Shown here: in pieces, positions 1 to 12,600 of the stretch
Layout: each line of letters starts with the position of its first letter
Position numbering within the stretch: the stretch's first letter is position 1
From: Orbilia blumenaviensis
Lineage: Eukaryota; Ascomycota; Orbiliomycetes; Orbiliales; Orbiliaceae
Direction: 5' to 3'
Length of the DNA stretch: 64,000 nucleotides
NCBI GenBank assembly: GCA_036872755.1
Contig: JAVHNS010000005.1
Location: 868,001 to 932,000, forward strand
Notes under the pieces: generated by a model
The model's database searches: none
What the model was told of the DNA's origin: nothing
The model's input: the letters and a program-made list of their open reading frames with translations, nothing else
Made by a program: the position numbers and the translations under genes

Positions 1-169
1 GTTGCTACCTCCAAGCGTTAGTTATTCCGGCGAATTCTGATCGTATGTCGGCAATATATCACTAGATTTGTGGGAGAATATAATCCTTCCTACCACTGGA
101 AGGACTGTTGTTAACTTAGACTACGCTTAATTCCAATAAGTCGAGTCGCAAGTCAGGGTCTAACCAGCT

Positions 170-3164
170 ATGTCTTCAATCAAATTGCCGTCGTCTTTCA
201 AGGAGACACTGGACCTAAATTACGCCGGAAGGTCCCGTAAAATGCGAATGGGGCCAATTGTCGCCGCTCAAATTGAACATTCATTTGCCCGTTTGCTATG
301 GGACAAAGAAATACCTGGATATGACATCGAAACCAAAACCCGATATATGACACGCAGTTCGTTGGCATTTTGCGTGACCTTCATTGTGCTCCGGAAACTT
401 CCAAAAGCCGAAGGATCTACGAAAAGAGGCCCCCCTAAGATAGTTCCAATCTTCCTTTTATCCCAAGGGGAATTTACGGTTCCTATTTCTCCGCAAGCGC
501 TTAGAAACTGCTTCCCAATCTTCAAAAACTCGGCCGCTATAACATTTGATCCCTACCAGCCGGAATCTGCTCAAGTAGCATGGCACTCGCGAATGGGTCT
601 TGGAAGATTGCAGAATCAGAGGGGGGCACTTTGCTCCACGTATCAGGAACTGGCTGATAGAATTAAAATTGACTGGGGCAGCTGCGCAACCCCAACATTA
701 GCCGACACAAAGGACTGGGTAAAGAGCTCTACAAAAAGTATTACAGATATTTCAGGTGAACTTCAACAATGGGCACGAGTATGCCAGGACTACAAAGATA
801 CTGGCAATTTCGATCTATGTATACCCCCAACGAATTACTATCTCTCGAATTGTATACTGATGAAGTATAGTCCGACTATCCATCCCGCTTCCCGCTGTAT
901 CTAGAATTACCAAGGAAGAGATAGAGATACTGCCTCGAACATTCTTAAATGCGACCGGACCATTGCAGCCGCCCATGTTGTGGAAAGAAAAGTACTCCTT
1001 CTTGCTTATCTTCGACGATACATACATGCATAATCGCCACAGTATCGTCTTTTCCGACACTGAATACCATTCACTTCTCAAAGGGGAAGCCCCAACTATT
1101 ACTTTGGATGAGCCCGGCTATCAAAATTTAGTGTAAGCTGTTGATACATATAGCCCCGCTTTTAAAGCGGCCTGTAAGACCTTTCAAAGCTAAATATATT
1201 CCGACAAAATACAGAAACGATATCCTACGACGAGACCCGGTAATGAAAGAAAAAGATGGCGCCGTTTGGGATCATAAGCCCCGAGCTTTAGATCAAGTTT
1301 ATCACCAAAATCCAATTGTGAAATTTTCCAAATATCGTTGTTTCACGTGTAGCTGGGAGTATCCATACTGTTTAATGGCCCCCTTTGTTGAAACCAAGTC
1401 GTCCCGTTCACAGCCTCAAGGTACAATTTGCGCGTCCTGTCTGTGAGTACAACGTTTACACTAGTGTTTTATGTTCTCTACTGTTTAGTACTGAGAATAC
1501 TAATCCAATACTAGGATTGGAATATTGAAGAAATGGCCATTTCCTGAGGGTATTCCTGGAGCCATGGCTCTGCCCAGATTGAAGGACCTGGAAGATGCCC
1601 CCGATCCAAAAAAGGGCATAGGCAGTATATCCTTTGAGGCGTTTTTTCTGAGATATTCTGCGTGGCTTGTGAATGATGATGGGGTCCACAGGCATACTTC
1701 GAGTGCATATCGCGAGTTCGAGTTTATCATCGCTTTAATGATGTGGGAACTATCTCGGGTGGTTGCTGTAGGATGTATCCTTAATGCGCTGGGGTGCCAA
1801 TGGTGTGGGGCGCCATTGACCATAACAAATAGCCATCTAGACTATGAGCCCGGCAAAGAGCCATCTATGTCTCATGTACGATGGCTCAGGGTCTGCCGGC
1901 TATGCAAATTTGGTCTTATAGCAGCGAGCGATAGGCTTGACTCTCTCACGGGGTTGGACGCATATGGTATTCGATGGAAACTGACCATGGATGTACCGAC
2001 TCGTCAGTATCGTGCAATGGTACTCTGGGAATATCTTTACCTGAGGAAGAAAATAAAATCCAAGGCGGTTGAAGCATTGGATTCCCCCGCCCCCAGAACA
2101 TTGGACGGGCGGGACGGCAGGGTAACACCTTACGATCCTGTGATGAGAAAGATATTTGCGAAGCAGCTACAGCAACTCTACCCGGCAAACGGAATCGATT
2201 GGGATATTCTCCTTAATCCGGACGAAGCGATCGTGCGTAATTTTGTCAAGACAAATATACTGATTATCGAAGCCATTGTAAGAACTCCGGAGCCCTTCTA
2301 ACACAATAGTTGAGTCTAAATCTTTTATTACAGCCATATAAGATACACGCTTCGGTGGTTGAAGAGTTTTGCGAGGCAACTAAACTAAATCTAACAGGAC
2401 CATGTTTTTTTAAGGGAGGGATTCAGTCACTCCACCTCGACCATGACCGCCATCTATTTCTCCCAAGAGGATTAATTGGTGACCTCGATTTCATTCTCCC
2501 TAGCTTATTCCATAATACCCCAGCACTTTATGAATTCATGAAGGCGGGGGAATGGGCCCTCCCTGAGAAATGGCAAAAAGCAACATGGCGTGACGCGGTC
2601 ATCAGGTATGTACGCCGGCGCGAGGATCTTGTCCGAAAGGTCAGATATCATTGCAAAGGTAGTTATAACTCGCGCTATGAGAGTTGGACCGACGAGCAGT
2701 GGGGATTTGAACCTGGGTCTTTCGACAAGTATGAGGGAAGGCCTTTGGATATCACTAAAGACGATGTATACATGACAGCACAAGATGCTGTCGACACTCT
2801 GGATGATATATATCCGGGGATGGAAATGTACGAGACCAGTTTCAACGAATGGCCCAAGCAGCTTAAAATCCTACTGCGTCAAACGTTAAGGGAGTCAGTT
2901 CACCAAATCATAGGAAAAAAGTCTGACACGGGAGGCTCCAAAACTCTGTTAGACGTGAGAGACTCAGCCGATGAGGGGGTCCCACCAGACAGCAATTATT
3001 CAACGGACGACGAGGCGTTAATGGACGAAAATTATGATTCACCAGATGAAAAAGCAGATTATTCATCCAATAATGACTTAACGGAGGAAGAAAGGACCAG
3101 GTTCGCGAGACTGCTCCGTATAGACGACGATGGCTGGCGAAAGATTCATGGTTTACGGCCTTGA
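170..3164 (+). CDS. Orphan 922-aa protein with paired CxxC knuckles
   Basis: I do not recognise this protein. Five exons join in one frame: 170-818, 871-1132, 1179-1442, 1515-2277 and 2334-3164 (introns of 52, 46, 72 and 56 nt). The joins were chosen from GT/AG sites and phase; the 46-nt intron is the least certain. Exon 3 carries CFTC and CASC, and exon 4 carries CQWC (in GCQWCGAP) and CRLC, so two zinc-ribbon-like CxxC...CxxC pairs are spread over about 150 residues. The C-terminal quarter is acidic and low in complexity (many D, E, S), ending in a short charged helix. No signal peptide or membrane segment is visible. It converges on the DUF3074 gene. A nucleic-acid or protein-binding role would be a guess. 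Confidence 0.72.
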
Positions 3165-3499
3165 GGTCGTTACTTATCTGGGGATTCGTTTGCTATAAAC
3201 CTAACATCCTTCGTTCCCGAGTTGCCTATAACCGTCGCTAACTACACTACATGTGTGGAAGGTCCAAATGTCATACTCGATGGAGGGCTATACAGAGATC
3301 ATTGGTCTAGTGCTCAAGGTGCTGCACAGTGTATATTAAGTTATTCACAGACTAATATGACCCAAGGCGTTTTACGAGTATTAACTCCATGAGATTTTTT
3401 CTCAAGCCTTAGGTCATATCTTACAATAGCAAGAAATACTCAGCTAATAAAAACCTTTGATGTTGGGGGTTTAAGCCCTCAGAAATCATTTCCTTGCTG
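3165..3499. other. Intergenic, convergent gene ends
   Basis: This short region lies between two converging genes. It has no long ORF and no repeat; it presumably holds both 3' untranslated regions. Confidence 0.5.
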
Positions 3500-4548
3500 T
3501 CAACGGGATTTGGCTGCCTTATTCCGCATAGCGTACAAAATAAATGCCTCCACATCGTGGAAAATTGATGTTCCAATAACTCTCCTCTGTATTGCCATGG
3601 GTATATTTCCAGAAGCATCTGTTGATACGAAGACATGCCTTAGTATAACGTCCCAGCCGAAAAGAAATTCGGAAACGGGCATTCACATACCACTTGCGGT
3701 TGCCATCTTCCAAATGGCTTGGGATTTTCCACCCTCGGTGTCTGGTCCTTGAAAAGTCACTCGCTCAACAGATACATATCGCCCCACAGTCGTCTTAGGA
3801 TTGATCACCAGAACTGACTGTTGAGTTTCCGTATTTATGGCTTTGATTTCGGACGATATCTTAATAGGGAGGCTAATAACCATAAATTCCTCCAAGTCGG
3901 TTGCTGAAACCAAGATTAACAAGATCGGAAATACTCGAGAATTAAATGGCCATGGTAAGTGGTGGTGGACCGCATAGCCTATGGGCTAGTATGTTAGCAA
4001 ATTTATCACATAAGTCTACTTGAGACAATCGTAAATGAAGTAACCTGTGTTTCGAACTGTCGACACGTTGGTGTATAAAGACCTGAGTGATACCCACCAG
4101 CGACTTGAACAACTTCCCATCCAGGTATATTAACATTAGAGATATCCCAATCCATACCAAGCCTATCGACCCGGATTACTGAAGGTCCATACTCTCTCTC
4201 GTTCTCAGAATGATTATGAAACAATAGGTTTTTAAAATCACACCACATCAAGGTCGTTTTCGCATTATCCCTTTTATCTCCAACTTCATGGGTACTGCTT
4301 CGAGCAAACCAATATTCTATTCGCTCGGGAATATGATGGCTTCGGGAGGAAATTTGAACTCTGCCAAATTTATTCGATCTATTAAAGTTAAGGCTCCATG
4401 GGGCTTTGGGCGGGGAGACAAGGGTCTCAATAAGCGTGCTCGCTTCGCTGACAACATCTGTGAGGTACGTGCCCAGTTCTGGGCTAGCCTTGGGGATTGA
4501 ATCCACAGACACTGGTATTAATCTGATATGATCCGAAGTTATCGTCAT
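3500..4548 (-). CDS. DUF3074 (START/Bet v1-like) domain protein
   Basis: About 305 aa in three exons: 4548-4045, 3985-3691 and 3618-3500. The second intron is a clear GTATGT...CAACAG (72 nt). The first join is less sure; GTTACT at 4044 with TAG at 3986 (59 nt) and GTAGAC at 4019 with TAG at 3979 (41 nt) both keep frame. The protein shows the DUF3074 series in order: EYWFARSSTHE, FHNHSENEREYGPSV, LPWPFNSRVFP, GRYVSVERV and KMATASDASGNIPM. Members are roughly 300-aa cytosolic fungal proteins of unknown function, predicted to have a lipid-binding START-like fold. No transmembrane segment is seen. An in-frame TGA at 3683-3685 is removed by the second intron, so this is not a pseudogene. Confidence 0.8.
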
Positions 4549-6118
4549 TTTAAATTGGCTCTCTACATATATAATGGATAGCAAATAGGAGGCCTATAAC
4601 GATATAGATGGCTCTGGGTTTCGATGGACTGGGAAGTAGACTAGTTTAAGCCTGTTTAAGTGAGACGAGATGGCCGCTGGAGAGAAAATCTGTTGTAAGC
4701 ATTGCAGGGTCGCATTACTGGGCAGGGGCAGGCCTGGAAGTGTGCCGTGACGAACTGCGACTGAATTTACCCACCACTAGAACATCGTCTAGTTGCCACC
4801 TGCCGATTGTAAGGTCCCACATCGGAACCGTCGATTGAATCCCATCAACGTGTGCGAATATGTAAACGCAATGCAATGTAACTGAAATATTTTACTAACG
4901 CCTTCGCAACACACCCAGGTAACATAACTAGGTTGCAAAGCTTCAAAGAGAAGCCCAAATCGCACCAGAGCGGGTCCAGGCAGGAAGTCCCGTCCAGTCA
5001 GCCGCAAATGTCGTCAATTCCGTCTGCAATTGCTAGCCCTCCAAAAACTGCGTAGCTGCGAACATAGGACCGGTGGGTGAGGAAGGAAATTTTAATCCAG
5101 GGCGTTTTGCAAATTGGGGGTCGCCGATTGGATGACCCAAACTGAGGTTGACGGCTCCCGGATAGCACCCGAGAAGTTGCATCTTCGATCTTTGTTGTCG
5201 CATTCAGCTGCAGCATGCCTGATTCAAGCAAATCCTGGTCGGTTTGTTCCGACTTATATGCATGATACAAGTTTTCCTATCACACCAACAAATTCGGCAT
5301 CACGATATTGGCATACAGTCCTTATCGCATTGAAGGCCGTATCTCATGGCAGAAATTAAGTTTAGAAAACCGCCATGCAGCCTTTTTTTAGCTACCCCTA
5401 TGTGAAAATAAATTTTCTCTGGCTCCCTCTTTCTACCATTTAGACTTTACAAGTTTGCCTTTGGATCGATCAATCAATCAATTGAAGTATATTTTACTCA
5501 CAATCAACTACAAAGTCCCAGCCTGGATATAGTCCGAGACAGAAATATCTGAATTACGATCGACTAGACAAAAGAATACAACTATCACTGATATTCCCGA
5601 GCTTTGTATTAGTTAATTCCTGGCGTAGCTCGCAAAACAGAGCAACTAGAAACCTTATATTTAGATAGCCCCTTGGCCGACCGACTTACCGAGACCCTGT
5701 GTGACCCTTCATGGCCCTATCACTAGTAACCCACGCACACCCCCACCCGATACCGTCAGATTGAAGCAAGATCGAGGGAGGGACCCTGTTACGTGCAGTG
5801 CAGCTTGCCGCCCTTTGTACTGTTATCTCGTTATCCAGCGCACCACAATGCGCAGTTGGCTCCAGCATTGCGAATATTACTCAATGGCGCGAAGGTAGTA
5901 AATAGTCCAGGAACTGGTCTCATACACCATCCAGGACTACTTAAGTCCAAGTACCCCAAGTACGGTGTGAATAGCCATAAGTTGTTAGTCAAACCGGATT
6001 GAAGTTCAATATAATATTGGCGATAGCAATATTTGAAACTGCGGATTAGCCATATGCATATTAGGTCTGGATCTGGCGCCAGTTTGTTGTAATCCGTCAA
6101 CTCAACACATCTTACAGC
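4549..6118. other. Intergenic 1.6 kb, no supported gene
   Basis: Small ORFs under 95 codons occur on both strands (for example near 5.0-5.36 kb), but none has splice partners, a signal peptide or a recognised motif. The right end is presumably the promoter of the globin-like gene. Confidence 0.5.
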
Positions 6119-7630
6119 ATGTATCCACGACTATGGTCGGGAGCTTTTAGCACCTTCCTGATCTTATCAAGATATGCGGTTTTGGCTCAGGACTCGATCT
6201 GCGACAAGTATACTAGTATCCTATTTGGAGATAATACCGGCAGCAACCAGTATTCTTTCATGATCAGGCTAGTCAACACAGCATTCATTGGGAACTACAG
6301 TGGTCCTAGCAGCGTCTCGATCACAGGTATCCTATCTCCGGGATCATTTAATGGGGAAGAGGTATCCCTGCTTCCATACTTCAATGGGGGTCTAGCAAGT
6401 GCGAATAGGGGCTATCGGCCTGGCAATCGAACTGTCATCAACTTCATCGACGACGGCGGGGTATTGGCATTGGCACAGGGCAAGCCTTCCTATGGCCCAA
6501 GGTCGAATCAATTGTATGTTTAGAGAGTCCTCAACTTTACTTCTAGGTTAAGATTTGACAATGGGTCTAGTATTCTAACTAACCTAATATACAGTAAACT
6601 TTTCAGCCACATGTATCAGTACTTTGGGGGTATGCTGGGATGCTCATTCTATGGTCAGGATGGATTTCCGTCTTATCAGGGAAACTCTCGCATGTATGAA
6701 GTTCATAAGTTTATGAACCTCGCGCCTCTTCAGCTTGGATATTTCATCCAAGAGCTCGGATTAGCAGCCACCTCTCTCGGAGTGGCTGAAGGAGATGTTT
6801 TCGCCATGGCCTCAATGCTAAATATGACTTTCGGTCAGGCATGTGCGCCTGCTACTGTTGTTCTTCCTGATGCTTTCAGGGATCTGCAAGCCATGTGCAT
6901 AAATACAGCCTGTCCACTCGCCAGTGATCCTATCTGTGGCACGTACAACCATCAAGGCGGTTTCGGGATTGACCCAAAGCCTGCTGATACAACCGCCGGG
7001 CCGCAGGATACCGATCTCGCTCCCTTATTATTTTCCATTTCCAATGGAGGGAGGGAGAAGTATCGAACGATGACAACGTCAGATATCGCCATCACGACTA
7101 CTGTTGGAGGGAAGAAAACTTTGATCTCAACTTACATTGTTGTCGCGGTTCCCGAGCCTGCGATATCCTTCACGGCATCCGAAATTTTGGTTACGACTAC
7201 TATAGATGATACTGAGACGGTAATACCGTCTCAAACTTTCGTCCCTATTGGTGGTGGGTTTACTAGAACGGGTGTTGAGGAGGTCACGACAGACGGGTGG
7301 GTTATGACACAAGGATTTACTTCCGTTATCCCATCCTCTGTAATTGAGGAGGCAACTACCGTATTTACAACAGGAAGAACTGTAATTACATCGACATACT
7401 CGGTTACAGTCTCCAACACAGCGCTTTTAGGGTTCACAAATGATGACAAATTGGCTACTATAACGTCTGTGTTTACTTCTGGAGGGATTGTCTTCACAAC
7501 TACTATCACCACCGAAATGCGAGGGACCAGTACAAGCACCCCTTCAACGAATGGCGCACCCGCGAGAACAGCAGCTCCACTGCTAGTCGCATTGGCTGGT
7601 GTAGGAGTTCTTGGAAATATGATATATTAG
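6119..7630 (+). CDS. Secreted GPI-anchored protein with truncated-globin-like domain
   Basis: 476 aa in two exons, 6119-6513 and 6595-7630; the 81-nt intron has a GTATGT donor, a CTAAC branch and an ACAG acceptor. Residues 1-24 form a signal peptide. Residues about 25-235 belong to a family recalled from many fungal genomes (LFGDN, LPYFNGGLAS, QLFKLFSHMYQYFG, MYEVHKFMNL, LGVAEGDVFAMASML). The spacing of Q-G-x-S-x-M-x-E-x-H, then a helix and LGV-x-x-x-DV, resembles the F/G/H helices of truncated haemoglobins, with His169 at the proximal (F8) position; this globin link is inference. Residues about 250-450 are Thr/Ser/Val-rich repeats of TTTV type. The C-terminus (APARTAA then a hydrophobic tail) fits a GPI signal. 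Likely site: cell wall or outer membrane face. Confidence 0.85.
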
Positions 7631-8004
7631 AAACCAAATCATGGGAACTAGTGGGAGAGATTATCTAGGCGCAAGGGTACACATCTATATAGACTAATAA
7701 TTCAGTACTATAATCTTCACCATACGATGAACACTATTGATTTTATAGAGGTGCGTTTGGAGATGAAGCAGAGGTTCTGTGCGCGTTACTTCAAGTGTTC
7801 GCGGAACGGTAAAACAAAACATGGAAAGGTATAAACGGAAGAAAAGCAAATGAAGCGATCGATATAATGATTGACATGTAAGGCATACAAAACTTAGATC
7901 CGAGTATTTCGTAAATATAACGACTTGCGCCAGAGCGCATAGTTATACACCTTGTCCTACTTGACTGAGCGAACAACGCGTCTACCAATCACACCCTAAC
8001 AGAA
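7631..8004. other. Intergenic, convergent 3' regions
   Basis: AT-rich spacer between two converging genes; only 3' untranslated sequence is expected and nothing else is seen. Confidence 0.5.
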
Positions 8005-9695
8005 CTATGGCCACTGGACGCGATTATTCTCGCCCGACTGCGTTTTCTCAATGCGGTATATTTGGCCGGTGGAATCAGAACTCATGAAGATCGCCCCATC
8101 CTCAGCGATAGCCAAGCTCGTCGGCCTAAAACAGCGTCTGGGACAAACACCTACATCCTTATTCCAAAATATCGGCGTATACCCTGAATCCGAGGAACTG
8201 GTTGCCTTTGGTTGACTGGTAGTGCGATCGAAAGGTATGGTGATAAGTTGGTAGCCCTAGATGTGTAGAATCGAAAAAAGAAAAATTAATTTGTGTTACT
8301 TTATTTGTGTTATAACGTTACAATACTAAGTACTGCAGTACTGGCCTTTGTACAGTCTGGAAGAACTTACAATCGGAGGGTTCCTATTCCATGAGCCATG
8401 TAGAGTAACCCACGCATCTCCATCTTTATCGAAAATAATATCTAAGGGGGCGGTATGGGCGGGGAATGCAAGCCTCGGGCCTTGGTAATGTGAGGCACAT
8501 GTAGCGTCATCTACCCCATCGTCGAGAGAGAATTGTTGCCCCCGAGCTAGATCACCATGATCAGGTATCACGGATGGATCCCATGCTGTGAAGCAAACGG
8601 GGTAGCCATAATTTGCTCGTACGGTACTGGTGTCGCGAACCGAGCCATGAAAGTTAAGCTCCTCGCCTGGATTATCAGTGTGGACATCAACGCCTTCTCT
8701 ACGGCGCGGACATGTTATCAATACTGGGTATATTATAGCATGAATATATATGCGATGAACGATCGCCAAAATCCAACATTGTTGGATTGGATAGGTATAG
8801 TCTTACCTTTCAATGTTGTCAGCGGAGTTCTCAACGCTCCAAAGCTGTCCCCTTTTGTCATCCCGCAACCCGACACTATTTCGAAGGCCCCAGCCGAAGT
8901 TAATACCACTTTCCTTATATACGACAGATTCTGAAAGGAGATCCTTCCATTTGAATCCGCGGATTTGGGAGCGCCCAGAGGAGTATTCCCTGGTCCCTTG
9001 ATCGAAGTTCCCGTCGGAGCCCACGCTAATGAGCAGGAGATCGGGGTTTTCATTTGGGACCAAAAGACTGCGGGTGACATGCCCCCCAGATGCCATCCCT
9101 GTCACCAAGGCTTTTTTTTCAGAGACTGTTCCGCTTTTTGTATCGTACGCTGTATATCAGGCCCCAGAAGGGGTCTTGGTCAGTTTATGATGGCGGATAC
9201 GAGTATTAAACAAGTTATAATTTCGGGATTGCAACAACTAACTCCAAGCATAAGCTACATCAGACGTTGATGCAAAGAGCGTCTTCCCATCAGGAGAGAT
9301 GGTAAGACCATGATTAAGCTACGATTGTTAGCTAGTGACCTTAAAAACGGCTTTACAATTTCCATACTTACATCCGAGTCAGCTACGATAGTTGTATCAC
9401 CCACAAGTAACCCGCACTTGTCAATTTTGAATTGTTTGATGCCAACACTCCTATCAACTACGAGGAGTCTACCCTGTTTATCAAAAAGAATTTGACGAGG
9501 ATCTTTCAAACCGGTCGCGGCGAGTTTTGCCTGATACCCAGATGCTAATTCTGGAGCAGGTAGCGAATTGCTGAGGGTTCGACATGAGGTTTTGATTCCC
9601 CCAAAAGCTTTCAACAGCTCAGAGAGGTTGGTGGGGATAGAAAAAGCCTGTCCAAAGAGCGACGCCCATACGATAAGCGGATAACTAGGCCTCAT
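8005..9695 (-). CDS. Secreted PQQ-dependent sugar dehydrogenase-like protein (AA12 type)
   Basis: 440 aa in five exons: 9695-9372, 9318-9243, 9149-8807, 8698-8371 and 8256-8005; every phase closes. The ATG at 9695 gives a signal peptide (residues 1-19), so upstream non-ATG starts were ignored. The fold is a six-bladed propeller of the soluble quinoprotein glucose/sorbosone dehydrogenase group. Visible motifs in order are GLKDPRQILFDKQGRLLVVD, LNHGLTISPDG, LLISVGSDGN, ESGINFGWGLRNSVGL, DVHTDNPGEELNFHG, LAFPAHTAPLDI and HGSWNRNPPIGY. Fungal members (CAZy AA12) oxidise sugars such as fucose or glucosone extracellularly using PQQ. There is no fused cytochrome b or CBM1 domain, so it is the single-domain form. 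No PQQ synthesis gene is nearby. Confidence 0.88.
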
Positions 9696-12600
9696 ATTGT
9701 AGATTGTTTGCTGCACAGTCGGCGTGCTTTACGAAGTAGTTCCCTTTCTCGCCAAAATATCCTTGAATTTAAAGAACCAATATTATTCTGGTGCAATTTG
9801 AAAGACCGACCCTGATTATAAAAGTAGTTCCTGTGGGGGTCTTAATATATATATATGCATTGTGTTAGCCTTGGAGTATGTGGTCAGCATACCGATGTCG
9901 TCTCAAATCCAGGCCAGGCGTTGTAGGCAAAGTCCCGATGCAATGATGCACCATCATGCACCAGATCTTGTGTGAAACATACCGTTTATCCCTTCTTGCG
10001 CCCTGACAGTCTCAACTCCGTTCCAGCCGAACCTGGTCAACCGATAAACTCAGAACATGCGATCCAGAATTTATCTAGATGGAATGGGACACGATCGCAC
10101 GATGTGCGTGTGCCAAGTGTTTGTCGCCACTGATGTTCAAACCGGTTATCATACCCGGCAAGGCACTGAGAACCGTGAAACCGAGATAGCCCGCAAGAAA
10201 CTAAAACGCAGGAACACTATTAGATTTCTTTCCCCAGATCTCGGCTTCGGATATGCATTGCAGCTCGCACCGTAGTTGTAGCTGAGAATATTTGAATATT
10301 AGAACTTGATGCTGGGTTGTCGCTGATGTCAAATGTGCCGCCGTTTTCGGTTATCAGCAATAACAAGGAGCGGGTTTGAGTTTCGGTACCAAGTTCATGG
10401 GAAACAAGGAATCAGCTGCTGGAAAGCTGATTTGAGTTTATAGTTATATGAAAAACTCGAATTCGCAAAATCTAAATATTTCATTTCACTATCGTAAAGG
10501 AGATAGACTTCAGACATTATCTGTCAACAAAGGAATTTATATTTATTTTGATCATGATAAATATTACAATGGCCGGGGATGCACAGCCCCCCTTCCATGC
10601 CGTACGCGTGGAATTCATGTTTCAATGCTGGCAGGGACTGTGAACAGCTGTTGTGCCATGTCGCAACACAAGTGAAGTGTTAGTTGCAATTATCTAGAAC
10701 AGGATATCTACACATTTGTCCGAGGCTTGCACGATTGTATACATTCATATATATATGTGTACGTACATGGTTACGCTACTTGTACCGAACGACACCGTTT
10801 GGATCCTACATGCGGGAGGCGGTACAACTCTACCTGAAAAATAAAATGTTCGTTCAGCATAGCCATAATTTTCTATGAGGCCACCATTTTTTGTATTGAA
10901 AAATTTTGTCAATGTTGTAGGCCGGACCCGGTCCCGGATTATACGCACGATCCGACCCTTAATATTTCAGGTGATATGGACTGAGCAATTGAATTGCTTC
11001 TTCTTCTATCGTACAAATCCTTCACTAAATCGGCACCCTAGATTGTGATCGATACGGTTGATCGAAGGGTTCTATCCTGCGCCGGAGCGTACTGAAGGGC
11101 GTTTGATGATCAAGGCCATCCAATCCTACTTCTCCATTGAACCTGGAGATCTTTGGACCATACAGATTTGATTTTGATGTGTCAATTAATATATCTATAC
11201 GCTTTCCATTTAATGGTCTTTGGGACGTCCGGACGACACAAGGTTCAAAACAACAATTTTGGAATCTTGTTTGCTTACCACGGGAATTCGAACAAATGTC
11301 TTTGTGCCTGTGTACAGGAAGAGTCGCAGGCCCATTAAGCCAAAAAAAGCATGCTCGTCGGATACTAAATTAAGAATTCAAAAAGTAGATCGCATATCTG
11401 GCTATAGAACTACTCGGTTAAGTAGTCTATCAGCATCAGCGCGCTGTAGCATGCATTGAAGTCTTTCGGTTTTGCAACAGCATCCTGTGTTGATGCTCTT
11501 GGCATGGGTACACTCTCTTGCTAAGCTTGTCGTGAACCTCACGTGCTCATGTACATACTTACCCATCCTCCGCATACACCATCATCTTGAATAGTCCTTC
11601 AGGTCTAAACTAATAGTCTCGAGAAAACTGCATAGCCATGGAGTCGCAATTTACTGCTATTTTAAATCCAAACTCTTCCGCAAATTAGATGAAACGCCCT
11701 CGATTTTAAAATCTCATTCTTGAAAGCTATTATTCAACCTCCTTCGTCGCTCTAGCAAAAACCTGCGCATCATCCTACGACATATATAGAGGTTAATGTG
11801 GGTAGACAGTTTCCCTCAAAATGTTAAAGAGCCAATGTGTAGACAACACTGGCTAGTATACAAAAAATACAAAATAAGGAGGGAAATTGTGGATGGAAAC
11901 GAGAGGTCATACGAGAACGAGAGTACCTTTCTCGACAATCGTCAGCGCTGGGGCCCAGTTCATTCTGCCCCAAACTACCAACGAACAAACCGTTCCCATT
12001 CGCGGAGGTGGCGCAGAGCCATAGAATCTCAGAGGGACCCCAGTCATCCTTAATTGAAGATCTTTACAAAACACAAGAAACAGCTCAATACTTTGCGGAC
12101 AGGCTTTAGGCCTTGCAGTTCGATGTTAATAAAGGACAATAGAGGAACTCCGAGATGTTTTTACATTACCGTCACTCTCGGGTCCTGACGACGAAGATCT
12201 CGATAAAGCTTCTTACGAAATTTGGTTGACCCTGATGCTCCTCCATGTTCTCCGATGTTCTCCTGTGCAGTTCTTGGCCCTTTCAGCTGGAAGGTGACGA
12301 TATTGTTTGGAAGTCTAGCTAAAAACCCATCCTTGGCTTTGAGGGGGGCTACGACAAGTCACAAAATAAAGAGGACCGAAACAGTGAAAAGGTTTCTACA
12401 TAGACTAGCAGGGGACTTGGTGTCGTCCTGTCATAAGTATGCATAGTCTATGTTCCCAGAACGAAGGCTTCCGAATTTACGGCGGCGTGCCTCCATATAT
12501 TAGAGAGCAATTATACTGTGTTCTGCGTAATAAAGGTCGTAAGGACTCGTTCTTTGAATTTTTACCTTCTATCACAATAAATCCTATTGAATTTCAGAAA

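Noticed and set aside
3683..3685. In-frame TGA in the DUF3074 gene
   Set aside because: Removed by a clear 72-nt intron with GTATGT donor and CAACAG acceptor.
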